In this document: piece by piece, positions 1 to 5,546 of the stretch
Numbering within the stretch: position 1 is the first letter of the stretch
How the letters are laid out: each line of letters starts with the position of its first letter
Assembly: GCA_934371475.1 (NCBI GenBank)
Contig: CAKRNX010000150.1
Location: 1 to 5,634 of the forward strand
Direction: 5' to 3'
DNA length: 5,634 bases
From: an uncultured Lachnospiraceae bacterium
GTDB lineage: Bacteria; Bacillota; Clostridia; Lachnospirales; Lachnospiraceae
Program-made: the position numbers and the translations under genes
The notes under the pieces: generated by a model
Told to the model about the DNA's origin: nothing
The model's database searches: none
Seen by the model: the letters and a program-made list of their open reading frames with translations, nothing else

Positions 1-22
1 TTTGTTATCAAATAGAACTTTA

Positions 23-59
23 TCTGCCCGGAAACGCCCTGTTTATAAGGCTTTCCAGA
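23..59 (+). terminator. Candidate rightward terminator at left edge
   Basis: An imperfect hairpin lies just past the guaA stop codon. GGAAA (30-34) pairs with TTTCC (52-56), and GCC (36-38) with GGC (49-51), with C35 bulged. TCT (23-25) and AGA (57-59) can extend the base. Reading rightward, the stem is followed by AGAAATTTTTAATT, so the T-run suits a terminator for a plus-strand gene outside the window that converges on guaA. Reading leftward (the guaA direction) there is no T-run after the stem, so it is a poor terminator for guaA. Bases 1-12 (TTTGTTATCAAA) are nearly palindromic. The context is cut by the window edge. Confidence 0.35.
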
Positions 60-68
60 AATTTTTAA

Positions 69-1610
69 TTATTCGAATTCAATCGTTGCTGGCGGTTTTC
101 CCGTGCAGTCATACATCACTCGGTTGACACCTTTTACTTCATTGACAATACGGTTGGTAACCTTGGCCAGTACCTCCCACGGAAGCTGTGCCGCATCCGC
201 AGTCATGAAATCTGATGTATTTACAGCACGCAGAGCGATCGCATAATCATAAGTTCTGAAATCGCCCATAACGCCCACGGAACGCATGTTGGTAAGCGCT
301 GCAAAGTACTGTCCCAGTCCCTTATCAAGCCCTGCTTTTGCGATCTCCTCGCGGTAAATCGCATCTGCCTCCTGCACAATCTTTACTTTTTCTTCCGTTA
401 CTTCTCCAATGATGCGGATACCAAGTCCGGGACCCGGGAACGGCTGACGGAATACCAGATATTCTGGAATACCAAGCTCCAGTCCGGCTTTTCGGACTTC
501 ATCTTTGAACAGCATACGCAGCGGTTCTACAATTTCTTTGAAATCAACTACATCTGGCAATCCTCCCACATTGTGGTGTGATTTGATTACTGCAGATTTT
601 CCAAGACCTGACTCGATCACATCCGGGTAGATGGTTCCCTGCACCAGATAATCAACGGCTCCGATTTTCTTGGCCTCTTCTTCAAACACCCTTATAAACT
701 CTTCGCCAATAATCTTTCTCTTCTGTTCCGGCTCTGTGACTCCCTTCAGCTTGTCATAATAACGCTGCTGCGCATTGACACGGATAAAATTCAGCTCATA
801 CGGACCGTCCGGTCCAAATACTGCCTCTACCTCATCGCCTTCATTCTTGCGGAGCAGTCCGTGATCTACAAATACACAGGTCAGCTGTTTGCCAATCGCC
901 TTAGACAGTAATACCGCTGCCACAGAAGAATCTACTCCGCCTGATAATGCGCAGAGCACTTTTCCTGTTCCAATCTTTTCCCGCAGCTGTCTGATCGTAG
1001 TTTCTACAAAAGAATCCATTCTCCAGTCACCCTTGCATCCGCACACTTTATATACGAAATTGCTGAGCATGGTCTTTCCTTCTTTTGTATGCATTACCTC
1101 CGGATGAAACTGTGTCGCATAGAGTTTTTTCTCCGGACATGACATAGACGCCACCGGGCAGACACCGGTGTGTCCGGTAATCTTAAATCCTTCCGGCACC
1201 TGTGCAATATAATCCGTATGGCTCATCCACGCAACGGTCTCCGGCGACACTCCCTCAAACAGTACATCCGTTGTATCAACGCTCACATCTGTGTGACCAT
1301 ATTCACTGACCGGCGCGGTCTCCACCCGTCCACCAAGCAGATATGCCATCAGCTGTGAACCATAGCAGATGCCCAGAATGGGAATGCCAAGTTCAAATAT
1401 TTCCGTAGAATACCGGGGAGCATCATCACCGTACACGCTGTTAGGACCTCCGGTAAAAATAATTCCCTTCGGATTCATTTCTTTTATCTTCTCCAGACTC
1501 AGTGTATACGGATGTACTTCCGCATATACGTTACACTCTCTCACTCGTCTGGCAATCAGCTGATTGTACTGTCCGCCAAAGTCCAGCACAATAATCATTT
1601 CTTTTCCCAT
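69..1610 (-). CDS. guaA: GMP synthase (glutamine-hydrolysing)
   Basis: This cytosolic enzyme makes GMP from XMP, ATP and glutamine, the last step of guanine nucleotide synthesis. The 513-residue length is normal for the two-domain bacterial enzyme. The N-terminal class I glutamine amidotransferase domain (about 5-190) has the nucleophile Cys82 in GICYGSQ and His169/Glu171 in FHPEV. The ATP-pyrophosphatase domain carries the PP-loop SGGVDSS at 223-229. The C-terminal dimerisation domain includes FRQPFPGPGLGIRI and ends in KPPATIEFE, close to the family's usual KPPGTIEWE. The start at 1610 is chosen because AGGAGG (1617-1622) sits 6 nt upstream; Met5 is too far from it. larB ends 87 bp upstream on the same strand with no convincing terminator between, so readthrough is possible in addition to guaA's own promoter. 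No damaged motif is seen. Confidence 0.98.
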   Translation of the reverse strand: MGKEMIIVLDFGGQYNQLIARRVRECNVYAEVHPYTLSLEKIKEMNPKGIIFTGGPNSVYGDDAPRYSTEIFELGIPILGICYGSQLMAYLLGGRVETAPVSEYGHTDVSVDTTDVLFEGVSPETVAWMSHTDYIAQVPEGFKITGHTGVCPVASMSCPEKKLYATQFHPEVMHTKEGKTMLSNFVYKVCGCKGDWRMDSFVETTIRQLREKIGTGKVLCALSGGVDSSVAAVLLSKAIGKQLTCVFVDHGLLRKNEGDEVEAVFGPDGPYELNFIRVNAQQRYYDKLKGVTEPEQKRKIIGEEFIRVFEEEAKKIGAVDYLVQGTIYPDVIESGLGKSAVIKSHHNVGGLPDVVDFKEIVEPLRMLFKDEVRKAGLELGIPEYLVFRQPFPGPGLGIRIIGEVTEEKVKIVQEADAIYREEIAKAGLDKGLGQYFAALTNMRSVGVMGDFRTYDYAIALRAVNTSDFMTADAAQLPWEVLAKVTNRIVNEVKGVNRVMYDCTGKPPATIEFE

Positions 1611-1647
1611 AGGGCTCCTCCTGTTGAATTGATATCTGTAACTTCTT

Positions 1648-1676
1648 ATTATAAATTAACTGTATCTGCTTGGCAA
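1648..1676 (-). promoter_or_regulatory. guaA promoter (sigma-A type)
   Basis: On the minus strand, a -35 box TTGCCA (1671-1676) is followed by a 17-bp spacer and a perfect -10 box TATAAT (1648-1653). The predicted start of transcription is near 1641, giving a leader of only about 30 nt that contains the AGGAGG ribosome site at 1617-1622. The leader is too short for a guanine riboswitch, which precedes purine genes in many Bacillota. The promoter lies about 20 bp downstream of repeat copy 1 at the larB stop. Confidence 0.8.
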
Positions 1677-1695
1677 GTAGATTGTTCTGCTGTGG

Positions 1696-1715
1696 AGTCA
1701 TCTCACATCTGATAT
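1696..1715 (-). repeat. Dispersed 20-bp repeat, copy 1 (larB 3' end)
   Basis: The minus strand reads ATATCAGATGTGAGATGACT, an exact 20-base match to copy 3 at 5464-5483 and an 18/20 match to copy 2 at 4319-4338. It contains the last five codons of larB (Ile-Ser-Asp-Val-Arg) and its TGA stop (1698-1700). No perfect hairpin follows it, unlike copy 2 (downstream) and copy 3 (both sides); a weak stem around CTTGCCAAG is nearby and overlaps the guaA -35 region. Confidence 0.75.
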
Positions 1716-2462
1716 ACTTCCTTTCACAGCCAGCCGGTTGATCTGCGTCGCCATGTATCCGGCGCCAAACCCATTATCAATATTTACGACCGCAATCCCT
1801 TCTGCACATGAATTTAACATGGTCAACAGTGGGGACAGTCCCTGAAAATGAGCACCATATCCCACCGATGTAGGCACAGCCAGCACCGGCTTGTCCACCA
1901 GTCCGGCCACAACCCCCGGAAGCGCTCCCTCCATACCGGCTACCGCCACAATGCAGTTAGCCTTTCTCAGATGATCAGTATTTGCCAGTAATCGATGTAT
2001 CCCTGCAACACCGACATCGTAAATCCTTTCCACCTTGCTGCCAAAATATTCTGCTGTCCTGGCGGCCTCCTCCGCTACCGGTATATCTGAAGTTCCTCCG
2101 GTACATATTGCTACGCATCCAATCTGCTGTAGCTTTTTCCGCTGAAGCATCAGGATGCCGGACATTTCATCATATTCAATATCATCGATTTCTTTTTTAA
2201 CTGCTTCAAACTGTATCCTGGAAGCTCTTGTGCCCAGCACATTTCCCTCTTTACCCGCAAAATGTCTGTAAATTGCCACCAGATGCTCTGTGCTTTTCCC
2301 GGCACAGTAAATCACTTCTCCAAACCCGGAACGAAGTGACCGGTGATGATCCAGCTTTGCAAAACCTAATTCTTCATACGGCATATCTTTCAGGTACTCT
2401 TCCGCTTCCTGTATTGATATTTCACTATTTTTTACCTTTTGCAGCAGTTCATGTACTTCCAT
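1698..2462 (-). CDS. larB: LarB, pyridinium-3,5-biscarboxylate mononucleotide synthase
   Basis: LarB carries out the first step of nickel-pincer nucleotide synthesis: it carboxylates the pyridinium ring of nicotinic acid adenine dinucleotide and hydrolyses the phosphoanhydride. From the chosen start the protein is 254 residues, normal for the family. The N-terminal part has GFAKLDHHRSLRSGFGEVIYC (33-53) and GKSTEHL (55-61). The PurE-like core has GGTSDIPVAEEA (122-133), DVGVAGIHR (149-157), AGMEGALPGVVAGL (175-188) and PTSVGYGA (197-204). Cys219 in MLNSCAEG matches the position of the catalytic cysteine reported to form a cysteinyl-pyridine intermediate in LarB. The frame is open upstream to an ATG at 2552, but that extension would run through a strong hairpin and the GGAGG motif and lacks LarB similarity, so Met at 2462 (MEVHELL) is preferred. 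GGAGG lies an unusually long 13 nt upstream of it. The C-terminus ISDVR comes from the dispersed repeat. larC diverges upstream. Confidence 0.93.
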   Translation of the reverse strand: MEVHELLQKVKNSEISIQEAEEYLKDMPYEELGFAKLDHHRSLRSGFGEVIYCAGKSTEHLVAIYRHFAGKEGNVLGTRASRIQFEAVKKEIDDIEYDEMSGILMLQRKKLQQIGCVAICTGGTSDIPVAEEAARTAEYFGSKVERIYDVGVAGIHRLLANTDHLRKANCIVAVAGMEGALPGVVAGLVDKPVLAVPTSVGYGAHFQGLSPLLTMLNSCAEGIAVVNIDNGFGAGYMATQINRLAVKGSISDVR

Positions 2463-2657
2463 AACTAATTTACTGCCTCCAAACTTACCTGTATTTTCCT
2501 CTATTCCAGATAAGAACCGGCAGTCTATGCCGGTTCCCGTCCGGTGATCCATCTTCAGTTAGCACACTCTGCTTTCCGGATCACTCATTTATCCACTTCG
2601 CTTCCTCTAGAGTCTTTCCAGACTCTGCCTAAGCTACTGTGCAGTGTCCATCTGCAC
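2463..2657 (-). ncRNA. Structured larB leader, possible riboswitch or attenuator
   Basis: The leader between the predicted transcription start and larB holds four stems, listed 5' to 3' on the transcript. P1: GTGCAG/CTGCAC (2652-2657 with 2639-2644), starting at the predicted first nucleotides. P2: a 7-bp AGAGTCT/AGACTCT stem closed by a GGAA tetraloop (2609-2626), enclosed by a possible GCTT/AAGC pairing (2600-2603 with 2631-2634). P3: GTGATCC/GGATCAC (2544-2550 with 2578-2584) around a small AGCA/TGCT hairpin (2561-2573). P4: a 9-bp GAACCGGCA/TGCCGGTTC stem (2514-2536) followed by the weak U-tract UUAUCU. Further CCGG segments at 2538-2542 could compete with P4. Stems are seen directly; a regulatory role is inferred. 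I do not recognise a T-box, cobalamin or purine aptamer, and cannot confirm or exclude a nickel/cobalt class by eye. Confidence 0.5.
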
Positions 2658-2663
2658 GATCTC

Positions 2664-2692
2664 ATTATCACATATTCTTCTGTTTTTCTCAA
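2664..2692 (-). promoter_or_regulatory. larB promoter (extended -10)
   Basis: On the minus strand, a -35 box TTGAGA (2687-2692) and a -10 box GATAAT (2664-2669) are separated by 17 bp. TG placed one base before the -10 box forms an extended -10 element. Transcription should start near 2657, which coincides with the first base of leader stem P1 and supports both calls. Confidence 0.65.
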
Positions 2693-2894
2693 CAGATTTC
2701 TCTTCCTTTTCAAAAATCCCTTACCGCCTCTTGCATATTAGATAGTTTTTTGATAGCATATTTTTGCATTTATTACGTTTTTTATCATACAGGCAGCACT
2801 GCCATCTACTATGCGTGACTCTGCAAACTGCGCTATGTCTGCCACAGAGAGATTATGACTATCTGCCTGACTGAATTATAGAAAGAGGACTTTT
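2693..2894 (+). promoter_or_regulatory. larC upstream region with inverted repeats
   Basis: No gene is visible here. It is T-rich up to about 2788, without a -35/-10 pair I would defend. Then CAGGCAG (2790-2796) pairs perfectly with CTGCCTG (2863-2869), enclosing CTCTG/CAGAG. A compact inverted repeat GGCAG-CA-CTGCC lies at 2792-2803 and uses part of the same left arm, so the two pairings exclude each other. The larC ribosome site AGAGGA (2884-2889) follows closely. A folded larC leader or an operator are both possible; the sequence does not decide between them. Confidence 0.3.
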
Positions 2895-4196
2895 ATGAGT
2901 ATCAATTTTAATACAAGCCACACCCTGTATCTTGACTGTTCCAGCGGTATCAGCGGTGATATGACCGTTGCTGCGCTGCTTGATCTCGGTGCTGACCAGA
3001 AAGTACTGATGGATGCCCTGTCCAGTCTTCATCTGGACGGCTGCCATATCAAAATTTCTGATGTGTTCAAATCAGGACTGAAATCCTGTGACTTTCATGT
3101 AGTTCTTGATGAACTTCACGAGAATCATGACCACGATATGGAATATCTTCACGGTTCAGGATCTCACACTCCGCATATGCATAATGCAGAACACCATGAA
3201 TCATCTGAAAACACCCACTCCCACCATGAGAGAAATCTCGGTGATATTACCCGGATTCTCTCATCCGGCCGTCTGACACCTCATGCACTCGAACTGGCAC
3301 TCAAAATTTTTCGAATTATTGCCAAAGCTGAAAGCCAGGTTCACGGCAAACCTGTAGAAGAAATCCATTTTCACGAAGTAGGCGCCATTGATTCGATTAT
3401 CGATATTGCTGCTGTTGCTGTCTGTATCGATAATCTTGGAATTGAGCAGGTTATTATCCCGTTTCTGACAGAAGGCTGCGGACAGGTCAGATGCCAGCAC
3501 GGTCTTCTCCCCATTCCGGTTCCGGCTGTTACCGCAATTGTCACTGCTCATGGCATTCCGCTTCATATTTCAGATGTACAGGGCGAACTTGTGACCCCCA
3601 CCGGCGCTGCGATTGCCGCAGCCCTGCGCACTTCATCCAAGCTGCCGGAAGAATTTAAAATTCTCCGTACCGGACTGGGTGCCGGGAAACGGGACTATCA
3701 GACCGCCGGCGTACTTCGGGCTATGCTGATCCAGGATACCGGCGCTGACTTTGACCGCATTCTGATGATTGAAACCAACATGGATGATTGCAGCGGCGAA
3801 GCTATGGGATTTGTCATGGAAGAACTGTTGAAAGCAGGAGCTCTGGATGTTTACTACACTCCAATCTATATGAAAAAGCATCGTCCTGCCTATCAGTTAT
3901 CCATCATGTGTGACTTCGAAAAACGCCGAACTATGGAAGCGCTGATCTTCCGTCACACGACCACGATCGGCCTACGTACGTATGAGGTACAGCGCACAAA
4001 GCTTCTGCGTAAAATCATTTCCCTTGAAACTCCGTGGGGCATGGCAGACATCAAATGCTGTCAATTTGAAGAAGAAATTTATTATTATCCGGAATGTGAC
4101 AGCATTATGCAGCTTTCCAAGGAAAATCAGATAGGATTTACCGAAATGTACCATAAAATCAAGGAATACGCAGCAAAAAATCATTCAATTTTTTAA
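2895..4196 (+). CDS. larC: LarC, nickel-pincer cofactor nickel insertase
   Basis: LarC performs the last step of nickel-pincer nucleotide synthesis: CTP-dependent nickel insertion into the dithiocarboxylated pyridinium mononucleotide. The ORF encodes 433 residues with both LarC halves. The first half has DCSSGISGDM (14-23), HFHEVGAID (158-166), HGLLPIPVPA (202-211), ELVTPTGAA (231-239) and GLGAGKRDY (260-268). The second half starts near ETNMDDCSGE (293-302) and has YMKKHRPAYQL (325-335). A His-rich stretch lies at 75-111 with 11 His, a plausible nickel-binding insert that varies in this family. In Lactiplantibacillus plantarum full-length LarC requires a programmed frameshift between larC1 and larC2; here the halves are in one frame with no shift. 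AGAGGA (2884-2889) sits 5 nt before the ATG. It is transcribed divergently from larB; larE and larA are absent from the window. Confidence 0.96.
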   Translation: MSINFNTSHTLYLDCSSGISGDMTVAALLDLGADQKVLMDALSSLHLDGCHIKISDVFKSGLKSCDFHVVLDELHENHDHDMEYLHGSGSHTPHMHNAEHHESSENTHSHHERNLGDITRILSSGRLTPHALELALKIFRIIAKAESQVHGKPVEEIHFHEVGAIDSIIDIAAVAVCIDNLGIEQVIIPFLTEGCGQVRCQHGLLPIPVPAVTAIVTAHGIPLHISDVQGELVTPTGAAIAAALRTSSKLPEEFKILRTGLGAGKRDYQTAGVLRAMLIQDTGADFDRILMIETNMDDCSGEAMGFVMEELLKAGALDVYYTPIYMKKHRPAYQLSIMCDFEKRRTMEALIFRHTTTIGLRTYEVQRTKLLRKIISLETPWGMADIKCCQFEEEIYYYPECDSIMQLSKENQIGFTEMYHKIKEYAAKNHSIF

Positions 4197-4318
4197 CCGA
4201 AACAGGCAAGTCCTCCCAGTCCACTAAAGCACTCAACAGACAACCGGAGGCTATATCCGATGGGAGAGAGACTCTCTCCACTGCTACTGATTTGCTTCTC
4301 GCCACCTGCAGAGGTGGG
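4197..4318. other. Spacer rich in inverted repeats after larC
   Basis: larC and the glycosylase gene converge on this spacer. It contains a perfect inverted repeat GGAGAGAG-A-CTCTCTCC (4263-4279) and a 6-bp stem CCACCT/AGGTGG with a GCAG loop (4302-4317). CCTCC (4213-4217) could also pair with GGAGG (4245-4249). None is followed by a T-run on either strand, so these are not canonical intrinsic terminators. No ORF or recognised RNA family is seen. An uncharacterised structured RNA or a mobile-element remnant tied to the adjoining repeat copy 2 is possible. Confidence 0.45.
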
Positions 4319-4338
4319 AATCATCTCACATCTGGTAT
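4319..4338 (-). repeat. Dispersed 20-bp repeat, copy 2 (glycosylase 3' end)
   Basis: The minus strand reads ATACCAGATGTGAGATGATT, differing from copies 1 and 3 at two of twenty positions. It supplies Ile-Pro-Asp-Val-Arg and the TGA stop (4321-4323) of the glycosylase gene. A 6-bp stem with a tetraloop (4302-4317) follows within 2 nt on the minus strand. Confidence 0.7.
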
Positions 4339-4833
4339 AATAAATTCCCGAACTGCTCTCCACGACTCCATCAGCCGGTCCACACTGTACGCCGCATTGG
4401 CAGGGCTGGTAGATGGCAGTCCTGTAATCTCCCGCTGACAGTTCTTTTTCTGATATCTGTCATACAGCCTTTTTGCCGTTCCTCCGTTTGCATAAATCAC
4501 ACGGATATTGCTTCCATCCAGCACCTTCTTCAGATTAGCCGGCACCACATTCCGGATACTGCTGTCACTCGATCCCCTAATATCGCAGCTTTCAATCACA
4601 TCCCAGACTGCAATTCCATGAGCAAGAAGCAGCTTTTTCTTTTCCTGTATCGTAACCGGAACTGCTTCATCTGTCAGGCGCGCCATAACCTTCCAGAAGC
4701 GGTTCTGCGGATGCCCATAATAGAATTGCTGTTCCCTCGACTTTACAGAAGGAAAGGTTCCAAGTATCAGTACCCGGCTATTTTCATCGTATACCGGTGC
4801 AAATTCATGTTTTATATTTTCATATAGTTCCAT
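4321..4833 (-). CDS. DNA-deoxyinosine/uracil glycosylase family protein
   Basis: A 170-residue cytosolic member of the uracil-DNA glycosylase superfamily, best matching the hypoxanthine-DNA glycosylase branch (UDG family 6). By family it would excise deaminated bases, chiefly hypoxanthine, to start base excision repair; substrate choice is inferred. Motifs seen: VLILGTFPS (21-29), the diagnostic YGHPQNRFW (39-47) containing a conserved Asn, AVWDVIESCDIRGSSDSSI (75-93), YANGGTAK (114-121) and the C-terminal LPSTSPANA (139-147), equivalent to motif II. The start is supported by GGAG (4841-4844), 7 nt before the ATG. The last residues, IPDVR, are encoded by the dispersed repeat and are probably not part of the ancestral fold. 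The thioesterase gene lies 71 bp upstream on the same strand, so the two may be co-transcribed. Related mismatch-specific uracil glycosylases are the main alternative. Confidence 0.86.
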   Translation of the reverse strand: MELYENIKHEFAPVYDENSRVLILGTFPSVKSREQQFYYGHPQNRFWKVMARLTDEAVPVTIQEKKKLLLAHGIAVWDVIESCDIRGSSDSSIRNVVPANLKKVLDGSNIRVIYANGGTAKRLYDRYQKKNCQREITGLPSTSPANAAYSVDRLMESWRAVREFIIPDVR

Positions 4834-4844
4834 CTGTCTTCTCC

Positions 4845-4898
4845 ACTGTCCTTATTCGCAGTAAATGACCTTCGCATTCCGCTTTACTGTATCCTTAT
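4845..4898 (-). repeat. Inverted and direct repeats in thioesterase-glycosylase spacer
   Basis: CAGTAAA (4859-4865) and TTTACTG (4883-4889) form a 7-bp inverted repeat with a 17-nt loop. The flanks are a near-direct repeat: ACTGTCCTTAT (4845-4855) and ACTGTATCCTTAT (4886-4898). No T-run follows on the minus strand, so a terminator is unlikely. It may be a weak fold or a protein-binding site; no clear separate promoter for the glycosylase gene is seen. Confidence 0.3.
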
Positions 4899-4904
4899 GT
4901 GCAT

Positions 4905-5393
4905 TCAAAATCCTTCCTTCATCCGCTCTTTTCGCAGTTGCTGGCGGCGTTTCGCCATCTCCCATTCAATCTGTTCCGTGACACCTTCCACAATCAGTCC
5001 CGGCACCTCAATCGGATACTGATTTTTATCCGTTCCTACCATCACAAAAAAAGCTCTGTTGATCATCTTTCTGATGCCATTAAGTTTTTCAGCATATGTA
5101 TCGATCCGTACTTCCATGGACGACCGCCCCACGTAGGTCAGGTATCCTTTCATATAGATCGTATCCGCCTCTGTTGCGCCTTCTTTAAAATACATGTTGT
5201 CGATCGCTACTGTCACTACATTACATTCCGCATGGCGCTTTGCCACAATTCCTGCCGTCTCATCGATCCACTCCAGAAGACGTCCGCCAAAAAGTCTTCC
5301 GTTCGCATTGAGATCTCTTGGAAAAAGCAGATGTGACTGCTCTGTCAGGGAATCGCTCACCCGTTTCATTCTTCTGTTTACTGTTTCTGACAT
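4905..5393 (-). CDS. Hot-dog fold acyl-CoA thioesterase
   Basis: A 162-residue acyl-CoA hydrolase of the YciA/YkhA type, which releases free CoA from acyl-CoAs in the cytosol; the acyl preference cannot be read from sequence. The family signature is clear: FPRDLNANGRLFGGRLLEWID (24-44) with Asn-Gly at 31-32 and the catalytic-type Asp44 on the hot-dog helix, then HAECNVVTVAIDNMYF (54-69), LTYVGRSSMEVRIDTYAE (85-102) and NRAFFVMV (112-119). The C-terminal tail is basic and charged (AKRRQQLRKERMKEGF). The ATG at 5393 is chosen because GAGG lies about 6 nt upstream; the frame extends to a TTG at 5432, but that codon lies inside a hairpin and the added residues are not family-like. The glycosylase gene follows after 71 bp. 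Confidence 0.9.
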   Translation of the reverse strand: MSETVNRRMKRVSDSLTEQSHLLFPRDLNANGRLFGGRLLEWIDETAGIVAKRHAECNVVTVAIDNMYFKEGATEADTIYMKGYLTYVGRSSMEVRIDTYAEKLNGIRKMINRAFFVMVGTDKNQYPIEVPGLIVEGVTEQIEWEMAKRRQQLRKERMKEGF

Positions 5394-5429
5394 ACTGTTC
5401 CTCGTCTTTCTGTCTGCTCTTCGCTGCTT

Positions 5430-5451
5430 CAAGAATGCCCCGGCATTCTTG
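5430..5451 (-). repeat. Perfect 10-bp inverted repeat upstream of thioesterase
   Basis: The arms CAAGAATGCC (5430-5439) and GGCATTCTTG (5442-5451) are perfect and separated by 2 nt, giving a 9-bp stem with a tetraloop. It lies about 36 nt before the thioesterase ATG and 12 nt after repeat copy 3 on the minus strand. No T-run follows on either strand, so it is not a typical terminator. An mRNA 5' hairpin or part of a mobile-repeat unit are possible. Confidence 0.6.
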
Positions 5452-5463
5452 CTGCGAGTTGAA

Positions 5464-5483
5464 AGTCATCTCACATCTGATAT
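5464..5483 (-). repeat. Dispersed 20-bp repeat, copy 3 (intergenic)
   Basis: An exact 20-base match to copy 1 and an 18/20 match to copy 2, in the same orientation. Unlike the other copies it does not close a gene: an in-frame TGA (5484-5486) lies directly upstream, and the right-edge gene fragment stops earlier, at 5547. It is flanked by two perfect hairpins, at 5430-5451 and 5501-5518. Confidence 0.72.
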
Positions 5484-5510
5484 TCATAACAATGCTATTG
5501 GCCTGCCCAA
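5483..5510 (-). promoter_or_regulatory. Possible thioesterase promoter
   Basis: On the minus strand, TTGGGC (5505-5510) and TATGAA (5483-5488) are 16 bp apart, with TG one base before the -10 box. Transcription would start inside or just after repeat copy 3, placing the repeat and the 5430-5451 hairpin at the 5' end of the mRNA. The match to consensus is only moderate. Confidence 0.3.
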
Positions 5511-5518
5511 TGGCAGGC
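5501..5518 (-). repeat. Perfect 7-bp hairpin near right edge
   Basis: GCCTGCC (5501-5507) and GGCAGGC (5512-5518) flank a 4-nt loop. It lies 28 nt after the stop of the right-edge gene on the minus strand and could stop or stabilise that transcript, but only a weak T content follows. Confidence 0.5.
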
Positions 5519-5546
5519 ATACATTTGGGGAACCGGCACACTGCGG

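Noticed and set aside
1282..1291. CTCACATCTG inside guaA as a fourth repeat copy
   Set aside because: Only 10 bases match, flanks do not, and the stretch encodes conserved guaA residues. A chance match.
2463..2552. Upstream ATG at 2552 giving a 284-residue LarB
   Set aside because: The extra 30 residues lack LarB similarity and would be encoded by the strong P4 hairpin and the GGAGG ribosome site. Starting at 2462 gives the normal family length.
2463..2700. T-box, cobalamin or purine riboswitch in the larB leader
   Set aside because: The GGGAACCGG near 2531 is not a T-box core (no UGG-N-ACC pattern), and no cobalamin or purine aptamer core is visible.
2855..2882. Promoter with TATAGA (2877-2882) for larC
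   Set aside because: Its transcript would begin at or within the AGAGGA ribosome site, and the -35 match is poor.
4263..4317. Hairpins after larC as intrinsic terminators
   Set aside because: The stems are good but no T-run follows on either strand.
5394..5432. TTG start at 5432 for the thioesterase
   Set aside because: It lies inside a perfect hairpin, has no ribosome site at the right spacing, and adds a basic non-family extension. The ATG at 5393 has GAGG at good spacing.
5260..5541. A 93-codon minus-strand frame overlapping the thioesterase start
   Set aside because: It reads repeat copy 3 in its open frame (IRCEM) and overlaps the thioesterase in another frame. No family resemblance; most likely a by-product.
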